The notes: generated by a model from the sequence alone, not told the origin. A stretch of DNA of 64,000 nucleotides from Leuconostoc suionicum (GCF_001891125.1 NZ_CP015247.1:948501-1012500); one strand, 5' to 3'; shown: positions 25,033-35,425, numbered from the stretch's first letter. Numbers and translations: made by a program.

Positions 25033-26259
25033 TTACGCATATTTTACAAAAATCCAACCACCCAGAACAAAGAAAAACAACAATGAAGCTGCACCTAACT
25101 GAACTTGTCCAGTGGCAGCAGCAACACTACCAAAAACTAATGGACCTAAAACTGCTGAAAATTTTCCAAAGATATTGTAAAATCCAAAAAATTCGCCGGA
25201 ATATTCTTTGGGAATAATTTGACCAAAATATGATCTACTCAAAGCTTGAATTCCTCCTTGCGCACTGCCAATCAAAAAAGCCATTAACCAAAATCCCCAT
25301 GCTTGTGTAATAAAAATTGACATGGTGGAAATAATTGAATAAATAAAAATTCCAGTTAATATCATTTGACGAGTTCCAAAAATTTTGGATAACTGTCCAA
25401 AAATAATAGAAGCTGGAAAAGCTACTAATTGAACGAACAATAAAATTGTAAGTAATTGTGTCATATCAATACCTATAGAAGTTGCAAATAAAGAAGCTTC
25501 AGTAATAATTGTATTGACACCATCGATGTAAAAAAAGTATGCTATCAAAAATCCAACAATTTTTGGATATTGAGATAAATGTTTTAACGTACTTACTAAT
25601 CGTTTGAAAGATTGTTTGATTGGATGTTGTGGTACCGGTAAAAAATGTTTTTGACGAACTTTAAATAACATTGGTAAAGAAAAAACACCCCACCACAAAC
25701 CAGCAAGAATAAAAGCAAACATGACTCCTTGCTGACTAGACATAAAACCTCGTAATGCATAAAAAATAACAAATGGTACAACGCCACCTACATAACCAAG
25801 GGCAAATCCCCAACTAGAGACTTTGGGCATGCGCTCTGATGTTGTGACATCTGTTATAAACGAATCATAATAAATATTAGCAATACTAAAACCAATATTA
25901 GCTAATACAAACAAAAATAATAACATCCAAAATCCATCAGCTGGGACTGCTGCTAGTAGAAGTGTTGTAACAAATCCTAGTAAAGTAGATACTAGCCAAG
26001 CCGGTTTCTTCCAGCCACGAAAATCTGCTAATGAACCTAATATTGGTGCACATACAGCTACAATTAGCGTCGAAAAAGAATTTGCATAAGACCACCAAGA
26101 AGTAGTTTGAGCAGTCGATATACTAATATTTTGACCAACTGTTTCCAACCACAGTGGTAAAACTGCAGTAACAACAATCAAACTAAAACTCGAATTTGCC
26201 CAATCATATATCATCCAACTTCGTTCTGCTGGAGTGAACTTAGAAACTGATTTTACCAT
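25033..26259 (-). CDS. UMF1/Atg22-family MFS transporter
   Basis: A 408-residue, 12-helix transporter. The N-terminus SWMIYDWANSSFSLIVVTAV is the UMF1 (vacuole effluxer Atg22-like) signature, and QGGIQALSRSYFGQIIP… in the second half is the second one. Bacterial members are thought to export amino acids or metabolites but are poorly characterised. The gene is complete and transcribed leftward, with a T-rich leader and a GGTGA site 9 nt before the ATG. No operon partner remains. Confidence 0.88.
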   Translation of the reverse strand: MVKSVSKFTPAERSWMIYDWANSSFSLIVVTAVLPLWLETVGQNISISTAQTTSWWSYANSFSTLIVAVCAPILGSLADFRGWKKPAWLVSTLLGFVTTLLLAAVPADGFWMLLFLFVLANIGFSIANIYYDSFITDVTTSERMPKVSSWGFALGYVGGVVPFVIFYALRGFMSSQQGVMFAFILAGLWWGVFSLPMLFKVRQKHFLPVPQHPIKQSFKRLVSTLKHLSQYPKIVGFLIAYFFYIDGVNTIITEASLFATSIGIDMTQLLTILLFVQLVAFPASIIFGQLSKIFGTRQMILTGIFIYSIISTMSIFITQAWGFWLMAFLIGSAQGGIQALSRSYFGQIIPKEYSGEFFGFYNIFGKFSAVLGPLVFGSVAAATGQVQLGAASLLFFFVLGGWIFVKYA

Positions 26260-26807
26260 ACGTCACCTCACTAATAAGGGTATCAAATATTTTGATAGAT
26301 AATGTATAGATTGTGTCAACATACCATAAATACAAAATTAAGTGATATGATGATTAGTAATTATATGTATTTTGGAAGACAAACATGCCATTTAGAAAGT
26401 TGAACATAGAAGACGAGCTAATTCTCAACAAATGGATTAAAGGTAGGTCATTTGGTTGTTTAGGCTGGTGTACTGGTTTTCTAGTCGTTTTCAGAACATT
26501 GACATACATCAATTGTCCAATATAAAAAATGTTCCCAACTTTAACGTTTGTAAGTTTTTTTAGATTAGCTGTTATATCAAGCTTATTGTCTACTTTGATG
26601 ATTCATCGGGTAATTTATCTTTACGATTGTTCTAAACCTACTGATCTAATTTTCTCGTTTAGATTGGAATTTCTGAATGTTTGTACATCAAAGTTCTACA
26701 AAATCTTGATCGAAATTAAGATCATAATTATGATAGTGAATTTTGATACACATTATATTGTTTAAATACTACTAAAAAAGCAAAGAATAAAAGTATCCTT
26801 TGCTTTT
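26260..26807. other. intergenic region with one doubtful short ORF
   Basis: About 550 bases between two leftward genes. A 46-codon frame at 26385-26525 (+) begins MPFRKLNIEDELILNKW, with no ribosome-binding site and a hydrophobic end; it resembles no family I know. The rest is AT-rich with stops in all frames, ending in the terminator at 26774. Confidence 0.4.
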
Positions 26808-26809
26808 TT
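26774..26809. terminator. bidirectional terminator
   Basis: AAAAAAGCAAAG (26774-26785) pairs perfectly with CTTTGCTTTTTT (26798-26809) around a 12-nt loop. It overlaps the stop of the leftward acetyltransferase gene. Confidence 0.85.
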
Positions 26810-27362
26810 ATCTGAGCTTTTCCCATTCCGACCTTAATAGCGTCCATTCATTCATATCAGCAAATTCGCCATTACTGTATAAAATATCCTCGCGTTTAGT
26901 TCCATCTAAATGACAATTCAATTTTTGTGCGACATGATTACTTGAGTCATTATTAATGTCGACATTAATAATGATTTTACGTAGATTATATTCCGTGAAT
27001 CCAATAGTCATTAACGCTCTTACGGCACGGTGCATAATGTTCTTGTGATGCCATTGATTACCAAGCCAGTAGCCAATTTCGGCATGTTGGTGTTCTTTAT
27101 TAATCTGGTTAAAACTTATCATACCAACTGGCTGATTACGATAACGAATGACACAATTTAAAGAATCACCTGCACCGAAGTGAGTGAGCGTTGTTTGCAA
27201 AAATTTCTTTTCATCGTCAACAGAATGAAGTTGATTAGCCCACGGTAGCCATTGAGCAAGTGTAGTACGGCTGTCTTCGACAAGTGCATATAGTGCTGCT
27301 GAATCTTTATCTGGCAAAGGTAATGCTATACTAACGTCGTCGTCATATCTAAAACTAAACAC
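26808..27362 (-). CDS. GNAT acetyltransferase, RimJ/RimL type
   Basis: A 184-residue N-acetyltransferase. Recognisable parts are the N-terminal RTTLAQWLPWA segment typical of RimL-like enzymes, AEIGYWLG (strand before the acetyl-CoA loop), the loop HHKNIMHRAVRALMTIGF in place of the QGxGG motif, and IIINVDINNDSSNHVAQKL (substrate-side Asn and helix). Likely acetylates a protein N-terminal Ser/Ala or a small amine. Single gene with GGAGATT site before the ATG and its own terminator. Confidence 0.9.
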   Translation of the reverse strand: MFSFRYDDDVSIALPLPDKDSAALYALVEDSRTTLAQWLPWANQLHSVDDEKKFLQTTLTHFGAGDSLNCVIRYRNQPVGMISFNQINKEHQHAEIGYWLGNQWHHKNIMHRAVRALMTIGFTEYNLRKIIINVDINNDSSNHVAQKLNCHLDGTKREDILYSNGEFADMNEWTLLRSEWEKLR

Positions 27363-27412
27363 AAATGAATCTCCTTAAATTAAAAAAATATTTGAAATAA
27401 TTAATTTATTTA

Positions 27413-27839
27413 TTATAAAATAATAAAATTTGTTTGTAAAATAAAAAAAACAAAGTTAAAATCTCTCATTGCTTGAATAAGTTGTACCGTTTGTATTTTC
27501 AATTGCGCCAAAGTGTTGGCTGGCCCATTAACGAAAAAATAAATTAAGCTGCCAATTAAAATGGTGACCCACATGTCTTTTTTTCATTTTTACCATAGTG
27601 TTGAATAGCTCAACCACCTGCTATGATAACGACTAGTCCTAGTAACACAGGTTTTAAAGCATTATAAGTATCCATTGGTCCTCCTCTCTATGCAATGTTG
27701 ATGAAACCAGCTTTAAAACAGTATTTTTATTGGTACTCAGTAAAGTTAAATCACTGACCAAATATTGAGTAGGCTCTTTTGTTCGGGTATCAAAATCAGC
27801 GCTTGATGGTGAATAATAAACTTTTAAAAACGGGGTCAT
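27413..27839 (-). pseudogene. conjugation-module remnants (TcpD-like)
   Basis: Leftward, an ATG at 27675 with GGAGG before it opens MDTYNALKPVLLGLVVIIAGG, then an in-frame stop, and after a frameshift MWVTILIGSLIYFFVNGPAN; together this resembles the two-helix TcpD-like proteins of Gram-positive conjugative elements. The preceding frame (27839-27654) is soluble and unidentified. Both are isolated from any other transfer gene. The remaining parts of 27363-27955 show only AT-rich sequence. Identity is by motif memory and moderately sure. Confidence 0.42.
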
Positions 27840-27955
27840 GTACTACCCATATGAAGTGAAGATGTTGAAATGAATGCATATAGTCGTATGAAACAAATAA
27901 CAATAGCTAATGTCATATGAAAACGCCCGTCAATCGTATATATTTAGTTAGGAAT

Positions 27956-28846
27956 TCAATCTGAGTCAAGGTGCTGTGCTGTTAGAGTTGCCAATTTTTC
28001 GATTAAATCGATACCATCTTGTTCGGTCGAGTTACCATTAGTTAACACAGCAATCGTATAGTTATTGTCGCTGGTTTTCACATGACCAATTGAATTGACA
28101 ATCCAGCCACTGCCATACTCTAACCAACCATTCTTTAACTCAACTGTAGCATTTGAATCAACACCAGTACTTACACCCCAGTCTTGATCAGAATCAATAT
28201 TTGCCATCAAATTCAACACATAATCTCGGTCAGTACGGTCAATTGTTGAATTTTTGCCATACGCTAGGGCATTCAAAAGTTTAACTTGGTCATGAGCAGT
28301 TGTTGTAGATAAACCCCAGGCATTAGCATTCATTTTGCTTTGAGACATATCTAAATCGTTAAATAACGCATCTGGGGCACTATAACTGCCTTCATAGGTA
28401 CTTAATAAAGTTGTCGTCGCATTGTTATCAGATTGTTCAATCATTTCTTGGGCCAACGTTTCTTCTGTCGTAGACAATGCTGTATTATTTTCTTCATGTT
28501 GTTGCAAAAGATTCGTCAAAACGCTAACTTTAACAATACTTGCTGTTTGATAGGTAGCACCGGTATCACTATTATAGATGGTTGTTTGTTTAGTTTTGTG
28601 GTTATAAACGGCAATATTAACGTTAGCATTTTGTTTTGCTAATGTTGTTTTCCATTGTTTTTTGAGCGCAGAATCAGGTTGATGGGTTATTTTTTGAGAA
28701 AGAGATACTACTGCGGAAGTTGATGAATTTAAGTTTTCTTTGATAGATTTTTTATAAAACAAAAAAGCACTTATAACAAGTGTGAAAATTAAAATAAACA
28801 CAATTAGTTTTGTTAAATTGCTGTTTTTTCTTTTAAAGTGTCTCAT
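27956..28846 (-). CDS. class A beta-lactamase-like serine hydrolase, membrane anchored
   Basis: A 296-residue protein with a signal-anchor helix at 13-30 and a penicillin-recognising fold outside the membrane. The serine-hydrolase triplets are present: Ser103-x-x-Lys106 in TASIVK, SDN at 139-141 and KNG at 238-240 (in place of KTG). Such class A-like proteins without known beta-lactamase activity are common in lactic acid bacteria and probably act on peptidoglycan peptides. No operon partner; start chosen at the ATG preceding the basic MRHFKRKNSN segment. Confidence 0.88.
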   Translation of the reverse strand: MRHFKRKNSNLTKLIVFILIFTLVISAFLFYKKSIKENLNSSTSAVVSLSQKITHQPDSALKKQWKTTLAKQNANVNIAVYNHKTKQTTIYNSDTGATYQTASIVKVSVLTNLLQQHEENNTALSTTEETLAQEMIEQSDNNATTTLLSTYEGSYSAPDALFNDLDMSQSKMNANAWGLSTTTAHDQVKLLNALAYGKNSTIDRTDRDYVLNLMANIDSDQDWGVSTGVDSNATVELKNGWLEYGSGWIVNSIGHVKTSDNNYTIAVLTNGNSTEQDGIDLIEKLATLTAQHLDSD

Positions 28847-28987
28847 AAAAAATATTATACAGATTTATATTAAATGAAGGCGCGATTTGATTTATAAATA
28901 AAATGTATAGCAGAATAAAAAATTAACAAGCCACTGTTTCTTCCAGTGACTTGGTAAGTAACAAGGGCAGTAAAATTTTATATTGGT

Positions 28988-29164
28988 ATGAAACAGAAAT
29001 TAGGGATTGGTGTGGCAATTTTAATGCGTCCTAATTTTCTCATTCTAGATGAATCCACACATGGATTGAATCCGGACGGCATTAACTTGGTTTATATTAT
29101 GAATTTCAACAGTTCGGATTATCGTACAACTTTCATACTTGTTAATCAAGAGCAGTTCGATTGA
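28988..29164 (+). pseudogene. ABC transporter ATPase fragment
   Basis: Fifty-eight codons read MKQKLGIGVAILMRPNFLILDEST, then HGLNPDGINL and a truncated C-terminus. This is the region between signature motif and D-loop of an ABC ATPase, with the Walker B Pro changed to Ser. Both ends of the gene are gone. The rest of 28847-29331 contains no gene; a short hairpin region follows the serine hydrolase leader. Confidence 0.7.
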
Positions 29165-29331
29165 TAATAGCAACAATATGTATTGCTTTGTTCCTTTTAG
29201 CGTGTAAAATCATCATTTTGACGTTTCCTATTAAATTCTGTACTCGCGTATTGTGAACCCACATTTATCTGTATTTTAAGTACGCTTACTTGGTTCTGTT
29301 CTGGTTAACGCCGTTCGCTACCGTGTCAAAA

Positions 29332-30225
29332 TTAATTACGTGAATATTTGGAAAGAATAGTAAGTAACATCCTTTCTTCTGAGGTCAGTAGATGATTTTT
29401 TCTAAACGCTATGCTACCAACAAATTTAGGTTGATGTTCATCCTTTATTGATAATGTAATTATGTCTGGCGTTGTTGGCTTAACGATATCAGCTAACAAA
29501 GCAATACCAAGATTTTCCGAAATCATATTCATTAAAAAATTAATATCGGACGTTTTCATAAAAAATTTTGGCCTGATATTACCTGTACTAGCAAAGTATG
29601 CCATGGCTCGATTATGAATAAAATTAGAATCGAGACCAACAAAGTGTTCGGATTTTAAATCGGAAAAAGATAAACTTTCCTTTTGAGAAAGTGGGTTTTT
29701 ACTAGAGACGTATATTTTAAAATCGGCTTGAACGAAAGGTTCCTGCAATAACTCGTTAGTAACGTCACTATCCAATGAGCCTAATAATGCAATGTCAACA
29801 TCGCCATCTATTAGTGATCTTTTTAATACATTAGATCCAGCTTCAAAAATGTGCATATTTTGGATATTAAATTGCTTATCAAATTCTTTACTAGCTACTG
29901 CAATCTTAGCAAAATAGGCACTCTTTAACATGGGTGGCAAACCGATTGTTGTACTATGTGATTTTAAGTGATTCAGTTCATGCAAGGCCGTTTCTATTTC
30001 CGTCGTAATCGAATGGGTGTGTTTGTATAGTTGTTCACCTGCTGGGGTAAATTTTAGTTCAGTTTGTGAGTTTCCTCTTATAACTAACTTACTTTGGAAG
30101 TGAGATTCTAAGCGCTTTAAAGCAGTGCTAATAGATGGCTGGCTAACATTAAATGTTTGGGCGACTTTGGTAAAACTTTTTTTTGTATATAACTCATTAA
30201 AGTATTTGAAATCTTCTGTTTTCAT
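29332..30225 (-). CDS. mleR: LysR-type regulator of the malolactic operon
   Basis: A 297-residue LysR regulator. The N-terminal helix-turn-helix (KSFTKVAQTFNVSQPSISTALKRLE, about 16-40) and periplasmic-binding-like effector domain are complete. It diverges from mleS with a 140-bp control region, the standard mle arrangement in which MleR activates with L-malate as co-inducer. The start is the ATG at 30225, preceded by AAAGGGG; the longer frame to 30255 has no such site. Confidence 0.88.
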   Translation of the reverse strand: MKTEDFKYFNELYTKKSFTKVAQTFNVSQPSISTALKRLESHFQSKLVIRGNSQTELKFTPAGEQLYKHTHSITTEIETALHELNHLKSHSTTIGLPPMLKSAYFAKIAVASKEFDKQFNIQNMHIFEAGSNVLKRSLIDGDVDIALLGSLDSDVTNELLQEPFVQADFKIYVSSKNPLSQKESLSFSDLKSEHFVGLDSNFIHNRAMAYFASTGNIRPKFFMKTSDINFLMNMISENLGIALLADIVKPTTPDIITLSIKDEHQPKFVGSIAFRKNHLLTSEERMLLTILSKYSRN

Positions 30226-30290
30226 TAGAAACCCCTTTATATCAATGACAATCATGGTGTATATAAAATAAATTTATAGTAAATAGCTAG

Positions 30291-30325
30291 TTTGACTATA
30301 AAACAAATGACCATGTATAGTCAAA
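30291..30325. promoter_or_regulatory. mleR-mleS intergenic inverted repeat and promoter
   Basis: TTTGACTAT (30291-30299) and ATAGTCAAA (30317-30325) are perfect 9-bp inverted arms with a 17-bp spacer. The same bases can serve as a -35 (TTGACT) and -10 (TATAGT) with 18-bp spacing for mleS. A LysR-type operator or the promoter itself, or both, is the likely role. Confidence 0.6.
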
Positions 30326-30366
30326 TATGTTGTTAATTAAAATACAAAATTTTTGGAGGAGATAAC

Positions 30367-31995
30367 ATGACTACAACAGGGTATAGCATTTTGCGTAATC
30401 CATTTTTAAATAAGGGAACGGCATTTTCTGTAGCTGAGCGTGAGCAATTGGGCTTAACTGGTACATTACCAAGTCAAGTGCAAACGATTGAAGAACAAGC
30501 AGAACAAGCTTACAAACAATTTCAGGCGAAAAGTCCTTTACTTGAAAAAAGAATATTTCTTATGAATTTATTTAATGAAAATGTTACATTGTTCTATCAC
30601 TTGATGGATCAGCATGTTTCAGAATTCATGCCAATTGTTTATGATCCTATTGTCGCAGAGTCTATTGAACAATATAATGAAATTTACACTAATCCTCAAA
30701 ATGCGGCATTTTTGTCAATCGATCATCCAGAAAATATTGAGAGCACATTGAAAAATGTCGCTGATGGTAGGGATATAAAGCTAGTTGTTGTGACTGACGC
30801 TGAAGGTATATTAGGCATGGGAGATTGGGGTGTCAATGGTGTTGATATAGCCGTTGGTAAATTGATGGTTTACACAGCAGCAGCTGGAATAGACCCGGCA
30901 ACAGTACTACCAGTAAGCATTGATGCAGGTACGAATAACAAAAAATTATTGGAAAATCCTTTGTATTTAGGAAACAAACATGAGCGTATTGCTGGTGAAA
31001 AGTATCTTGAATTCATAGATAAATTTGTGACTGCTGAACAAAAATTATTCCCAGAATCATTATTGCATTGGGAAGATTTTGGACGTTCAAATGCACAAGT
31101 AATTTTGGATAAATATAAAGACAGCATTGCCACATTTAACGATGATATTCAAGGAACCGGAATGATTGTTTTGGCAGGAATATTCGGTGCTCTACACATA
31201 TCGAAAGAAAAACTAGTTGATCAAAGATTCCTAACCTTCGGTGCTGGAACGGCTGGCATGGGAATTGTTAATCAGATTTTTTCAGAATTAAAACAAGCCG
31301 GGCTATCCGATGCCGAGGCTCGTAATCATTTCTATCTTGTTGATAAGCAAGGCTTGTTATTTGATGACACTGAAGATTTAACTGAAGCGCAAAAGCCGTT
31401 CACCCGTTCACGAAAAGAATTTGTTAACTCTGAACAATTAGACAATTTGGAAGCAGTGGTCAATGAGATACATCCAACAGTTTTAATTGGCACTTCAACA
31501 CAGCCAGGCACATTTACGGAAGCAATTGTAAAATCGATGGCACAAAGCACAGAACGACCAATTATTTTTCCTTTGTCAAATCCAACAAAACTAGCTGAAG
31601 CAACTGCAGAAAACTTAATTAAATGGACTGATGGGAAAGCTTTGATAGCAACTGGTATTCCCGCAGATAATGTTACCTACAAGGGAGTGACATATAAAAT
31701 CGGACAGGGCAATAACGCGTTGATTTATCCTGGGTTAGGCTTTGGTCTCGTTGCCTCAACGGCTAAGTTGTTAACACAAGAAACAATATCATCTGCTATT
31801 CATGCACTGGGTGGTCTAGTGGATGCTGATGAACCAGGAGCAGCTGTATTGCCACCAGTTTCGAATCTTACTGAGTTCTCACAAAAGATTGCTGAAATTA
31901 CAGCTCAAAGTGTAGTAAAGCAGGGACTTAATCGTGAAAAGATTGATGATCCAAAGCAAGCCGTACAAGATGCTAAATGGGCTGCGGAGTACTAA
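30367..31995 (+). CDS. mleS: malolactic enzyme
   Basis: A 542-residue enzyme of the malic-enzyme family that decarboxylates L-malate to L-lactate and CO2 with bound NAD and Mn. Recognisable parts are VYDPIVAES near residue 93 (substrate Tyr), the divalent-metal region NDDIQGTG, and the NAD-binding FGAGTAGMG at 291-299. The overall sequence ([21 protein letters not shown] start) is characteristic of Leuconostoc/Oenococcus malolactic enzymes. TTGGAGGAG stands before the ATG. The permease gene follows 16 nt behind; together they deacidify and generate proton motive force. Confidence 0.96.
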   Translation: MTTTGYSILRNPFLNKGTAFSVAEREQLGLTGTLPSQVQTIEEQAEQAYKQFQAKSPLLEKRIFLMNLFNENVTLFYHLMDQHVSEFMPIVYDPIVAESIEQYNEIYTNPQNAAFLSIDHPENIESTLKNVADGRDIKLVVVTDAEGILGMGDWGVNGVDIAVGKLMVYTAAAGIDPATVLPVSIDAGTNNKKLLENPLYLGNKHERIAGEKYLEFIDKFVTAEQKLFPESLLHWEDFGRSNAQVILDKYKDSIATFNDDIQGTGMIVLAGIFGALHISKEKLVDQRFLTFGAGTAGMGIVNQIFSELKQAGLSDAEARNHFYLVDKQGLLFDDTEDLTEAQKPFTRSRKEFVNSEQLDNLEAVVNEIHPTVLIGTSTQPGTFTEAIVKSMAQSTERPIIFPLSNPTKLAEATAENLIKWTDGKALIATGIPADNVTYKGVTYKIGQGNNALIYPGLGFGLVASTAKLLTQETISSAIHALGGLVDADEPGAAVLPPVSNLTEFSQKIAEITAQSVVKQGLNREKIDDPKQAVQDAKWAAEY

Positions 31996-32011
31996 TTAGG
32001 ACATAAATAAC

Positions 32012-33274
32012 ATGACAAAAATAAAAATCAGTGGTGTCAGCTTACCGTTGTATATTTTGATGCTGGTCATACTTGGCATCACAATTTCACTTAACAAGTT
32101 ACCACTTAATATGCTTGGTTTGACCTTGCTATTGGTTCTACTCGGGCATCTATTTTACTACATTGGCAACATTTTACCGATTTTTAAATCGTATCTTGGT
32201 GGTGGATCTGTTTTCACCATTTTCGCTTCGGCTGCTCTAGCAACAAGTGGCATCATACCTTCAAACGTTGTAAACGCTACTAAGACATTTCTAAATGACC
32301 AAGGATTACTAGACTTTTATATCGCCGCCCTAATCGTTGGTGCAATTCTAGGAATGAATCGGAACTTATTGCTTAAAGCGGCTGTCAGATTTATCCCAGT
32401 ATCTTTAGCAGCCATGGTTATAGGATTCTTTGCTGTTGGTCTGGTTGGTATGTTACTGGGACTTGGCTTCGGGCATTCCGTGATGTTTGTTTCTATGCCA
32501 ATGATGGCAGGTGGTATAGGTGCTGGAGCGGTGCCACTTTCGCACATTTATGCTCAAGGTTTAGGTTTCAGTTCCGCCTCAATGTTTTCTCAACTAATAC
32601 CTGCCGTTACCTTGGGGAATGTTCTTGCCGTTATTGGTGCAGCATTAATTGCAAAAGTTGGAGCAAATACAAAATACGATGGCCATGGTGTTTTATTACC
32701 AATCAATGAGAATGAGAAAAGTAAACCAATAAAGAATCTAGACGTTACTCGTATCGGAGTTGGCATGATGCTAGCATTTTCGTTCTTCTTGGTTGGCACA
32801 ATTTTAAATAGTTTTGTTCCAAAAATTCACGCCTATGCTTTTATTATTATCTTAGTTATTATCGCTAAGGCATTTAATTTGATTCCGGAGCAACTTGAAG
32901 AATCAGTAGTCATGTTTAACAAAATTATAATGGGTAACTTGACACACGCAGTATTAGCTGGGATAGGTTTGGCACTAATTGACTTGAATGTATTGGAACA
33001 ATCATTGACTTGGAAATTTGTTCTTCTCACGCTTACGAGTGTCGTTGTAATGGGTGTTGCGAGTGCCATGATTGGAAAGCTATTTGGGCTTTATCCTGTT
33101 GAGTCTGCGATTTCTGCAGGAATGGCGGACAATAGTATGGGCGGCACAGGTAATGTGGCGGTACTATCCGCTTCAAATCGAATGGATATGATTGCTTTCG
33201 CTCAAATGGGAAATCGAATGGGGGGCGCAATCGTTCTAATCTTGGGAGGAGTGTTAATTCATTTTTTGCACTGA
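32012..33274 (+). CDS. mleP: malate/lactate carrier, 2-hydroxycarboxylate transporter family
   Basis: A 420-residue membrane protein of the 2HCT (CitP/MleP) family with about 11 helices. The two re-entrant loops carry the family GGxG motifs (MAGGIGAGAVPLS near 160 and SMGGTGNVAVLSASNRM near 375), with the conserved Arg in the latter binding the carboxylate. Malate-lactate exchange is electrogenic. AGGAC lies 11 nt before the ATG. It is in one operon with mleS and closed by a long terminator. CitP-type citrate transport is the alternative but no citrate lyase genes are near. Confidence 0.93.
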   Translation: MTKIKISGVSLPLYILMLVILGITISLNKLPLNMLGLTLLLVLLGHLFYYIGNILPIFKSYLGGGSVFTIFASAALATSGIIPSNVVNATKTFLNDQGLLDFYIAALIVGAILGMNRNLLLKAAVRFIPVSLAAMVIGFFAVGLVGMLLGLGFGHSVMFVSMPMMAGGIGAGAVPLSHIYAQGLGFSSASMFSQLIPAVTLGNVLAVIGAALIAKVGANTKYDGHGVLLPINENEKSKPIKNLDVTRIGVGMMLAFSFFLVGTILNSFVPKIHAYAFIIILVIIAKAFNLIPEQLEESVVMFNKIIMGNLTHAVLAGIGLALIDLNVLEQSLTWKFVLLTLTSVVVMGVASAMIGKLFGLYPVESAISAGMADNSMGGTGNVAVLSASNRMDMIAFAQMGNRMGGAIVLILGGVLIHFLH

Positions 33275-33362
33275 AATGCGATAATTAAAAAGCATATAGA
33301 TATCTAAGAACAAAAAAGGTTTCATGCAAGAAATATTTATATAGAACTTAAAGTATAAACTT

Positions 33363-33427
33363 ATAAGCATAAGGTATGAAACAGAGATTGAAAAGTTTCT
33401 GTAACATTCCTTGTGCTTATTTTTTTG
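33363..33427 (+). terminator. terminator of the mleSP operon
   Basis: A long interrupted stem: ATAAGCA-AAGG on the left pairs with CCTT-TGCTTAT on the right, with an inner ACAGA/TCTGT stem; TTTTTTT follows at 33420-33426. Confidence 0.78.
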
Positions 33428-34168
33428 TCAAATACGGATATTTTTTAAGAAAGTATTAACATTAAAAATCAGCACAAAAAAACACAACTAGATTTACTAA
33501 CTGTGTTTCAGTACATTGAAAACTAAATATATTCTTGATTAATAAAGTAATGCCTTCGACAACGTTATTAATGAGAATCAAAATTTAAAGTTATTTTCAA
33601 TAACCAAATTTTATATGATTATCAGCCATCAATCAAAATGCATGCATGTGCTTATAAAAATTATAATCACACATAGTAATTTAACTAGAATTATTTAAAA
33701 ACAATAATCTGATCAAAATCTGACATATCGTTTTTTTTAGAATACCATTCCATAAACAATTTTCAGTACTACTACACAATGGTTCTTCTATTTCTTTATG
33801 GGTAGGCGGTCACAATATCAGTTCCTAGGTATATATCCTTTAGTTGTTTGGAATTCTAGACCTAACTCTTCGTATATACTTAGACAGTTAATTCTTAAGC
33901 GACCATCTTGAGTAATTTTGTCTCTATTTACTTTTTTGATAATTAAATGAGTAAATTTAACATAATTTTCTTTAGAAATTCTAAAATTTTGAAGAATTAC
34001 AAAGGAATGATTATTAATTCAAAAATGTTTTGACATTGATATCGATTTATTTAAGATTAAAATTAAACTTTTTTGGGTGAAAATTTACGATATAGATTTG
34101 CATGTTTTTGAATGATTTGTTGTTTGTAAACAATCACAAAAGGTTTATAGGGAACTGGACTTGATTAG
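33428..34168. other. long intergenic region with a possible decayed gene
   Basis: About 740 bases of low-GC sequence. On the minus strand, 33818-34014 is an open stretch without start codon encoding a protein-like sequence (FVILQNFRISKENYVKFTH…, ending TTKGYIPRN). I cannot assign it. No RNA gene, repeat or promoter cluster stands out in the remainder. Confidence 0.35.
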
Positions 34169-35425
34169 TTATCTAAGCATAGTATAAGAAATCGTGTTAA
34201 TTTCATCGTGTACTTCGTTTAAATTATACTTTGGTAGAGCCCATCCCATTAAATCTGCATCGAACTCACCGATAAAATCTTTCCCAAGAATGTCTTTTTC
34301 TTGATCAAATATGTTTTTTTCTATTTGTATATCTGAAATGGCAAAATGCTGCTCCAATTTTTTTGGATTAAGAGTGGGGTCGTTAGCTACCATGAAATCA
34401 ACACTATGCTTTTTTAATGTCGAGTGACTAAAGTACTTTGCTATAAGCATTGTGTCAATAAAGTAATTGCTAAAATTTGAATACAAAGTTTTTTGCTTAA
34501 TACTTCTAAGTCGCATACTTTGTCTTAAAAAAGAAATGTCAAATCCTATATTATGACCGACCAAAATTGAATTATAACCAACATAATCTCTGAATTTTTG
34601 AACTGCTGTATCTATATCAATTCCATTAGCAGTGATGAACTCTTGTGTTAGAGTAGTATTTGTTTTCAGGTAATCACTAATTACAGCATCCTTATTATAC
34701 CAATTTTCCATCGACTCTATGTGATTATTAACTACTTTCATTGCTGCTATTTCAACAATCTCATCTGTTTCATAATCTAGTCCTGTGGTTTCTATGTCCA
34801 CAACAAAATAATCATTTGGGAAATAAAATCTTATTGGTTCTTCTGTGAATTCTTGCCAATCAATATTAACTATCAAGCTATTTTGATTAATTGATGTATC
34901 AAATGAAATCATGCGGTAAGGCATACTTAAAATTGTTTGAATTTTCCTTATAACATCCTCTACGTCAGGATGAATATAGTAATTAAAACCATGTTGTTGA
35001 TATTCATTGTTGAGAGTTTCAACTAACTCAATGAACTTATCACTTTTTTTACTTTCAAACGTTTCTGCTCTAATGAGAGGTTTCCAATCATCTCTCAATT
35101 TTATTTTAGATGTTACTTGTACAGTAGTGATGTTTTCAGATTCATCCAATAATTTTTGTTCATCGGATGTTTTTTCTTTATTTTGGATAATCGGTACATT
35201 TACTGGTGCAGAGTGCTCAGATTTTTTGGTTATTTCTTTTTCATTTAAGTTTGATTTCTCGTCTGGAACAGATGCTGAGGTGGTAATATCTTGTAGTTTG
35301 CTATTATTATCACTAGACGTGAAATCATTATTATTTTGTAAGTGTTTAGGGGTAGAGTGTTTTTTTAAGTGAGAAAACCAATAAAAGGCTATTATTAAAA
35401 GTATAATAACGATAAAAAATGACAT
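34169..35425 (-). CDS. membrane-anchored DEDDh 3'-5' exonuclease-like protein
   Basis: A 418-residue protein. An N-terminal helix (about 2-20, SFFIVIILLIIAFYWF) is followed by a long polar, Ser/Lys/Glu-rich linker to about residue 130, a small alpha/beta region, and a DnaQ-type exonuclease domain: Exo I VVDIETTGLD, Exo II VGHNIGFDISFL, Exo III with H/D in HSVDFMVAND. The catalytic set looks complete. The ATG at 35425 is best spaced from GAGGTGA; the earlier ATG is too close. Tethering an epsilon-type exonuclease to the membrane is unusual. It diverges from a small GGQ-motif protein. Confidence 0.82.
   Translation of the reverse strand: MSFFIVIILLIIAFYWFSHLKKHSTPKHLQNNNDFTSSDNNSKLQDITTSASVPDEKSNLNEKEITKKSEHSAPVNVPIIQNKEKTSDEQKLLDESENITTVQVTSKIKLRDDWKPLIRAETFESKKSDKFIELVETLNNEYQQHGFNYYIHPDVEDVIRKIQTILSMPYRMISFDTSINQNSLIVNIDWQEFTEEPIRFYFPNDYFVVDIETTGLDYETDEIVEIAAMKVVNNHIESMENWYNKDAVISDYLKTNTTLTQEFITANGIDIDTAVQKFRDYVGYNSILVGHNIGFDISFLRQSMRLRSIKQKTLYSNFSNYFIDTMLIAKYFSHSTLKKHSVDFMVANDPTLNPKKLEQHFAISDIQIEKNIFDQEKDILGKDFIGEFDADLMGWALPKYNLNEVHDEINTISYTMLR

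Noticed and set aside
26529-26765. 78-codon plus-strand frame before the acetyltransferase terminator
   Set aside because: No ribosome-binding site, composition of AT-rich noncoding DNA, and it abuts a terminator of the opposite strand.
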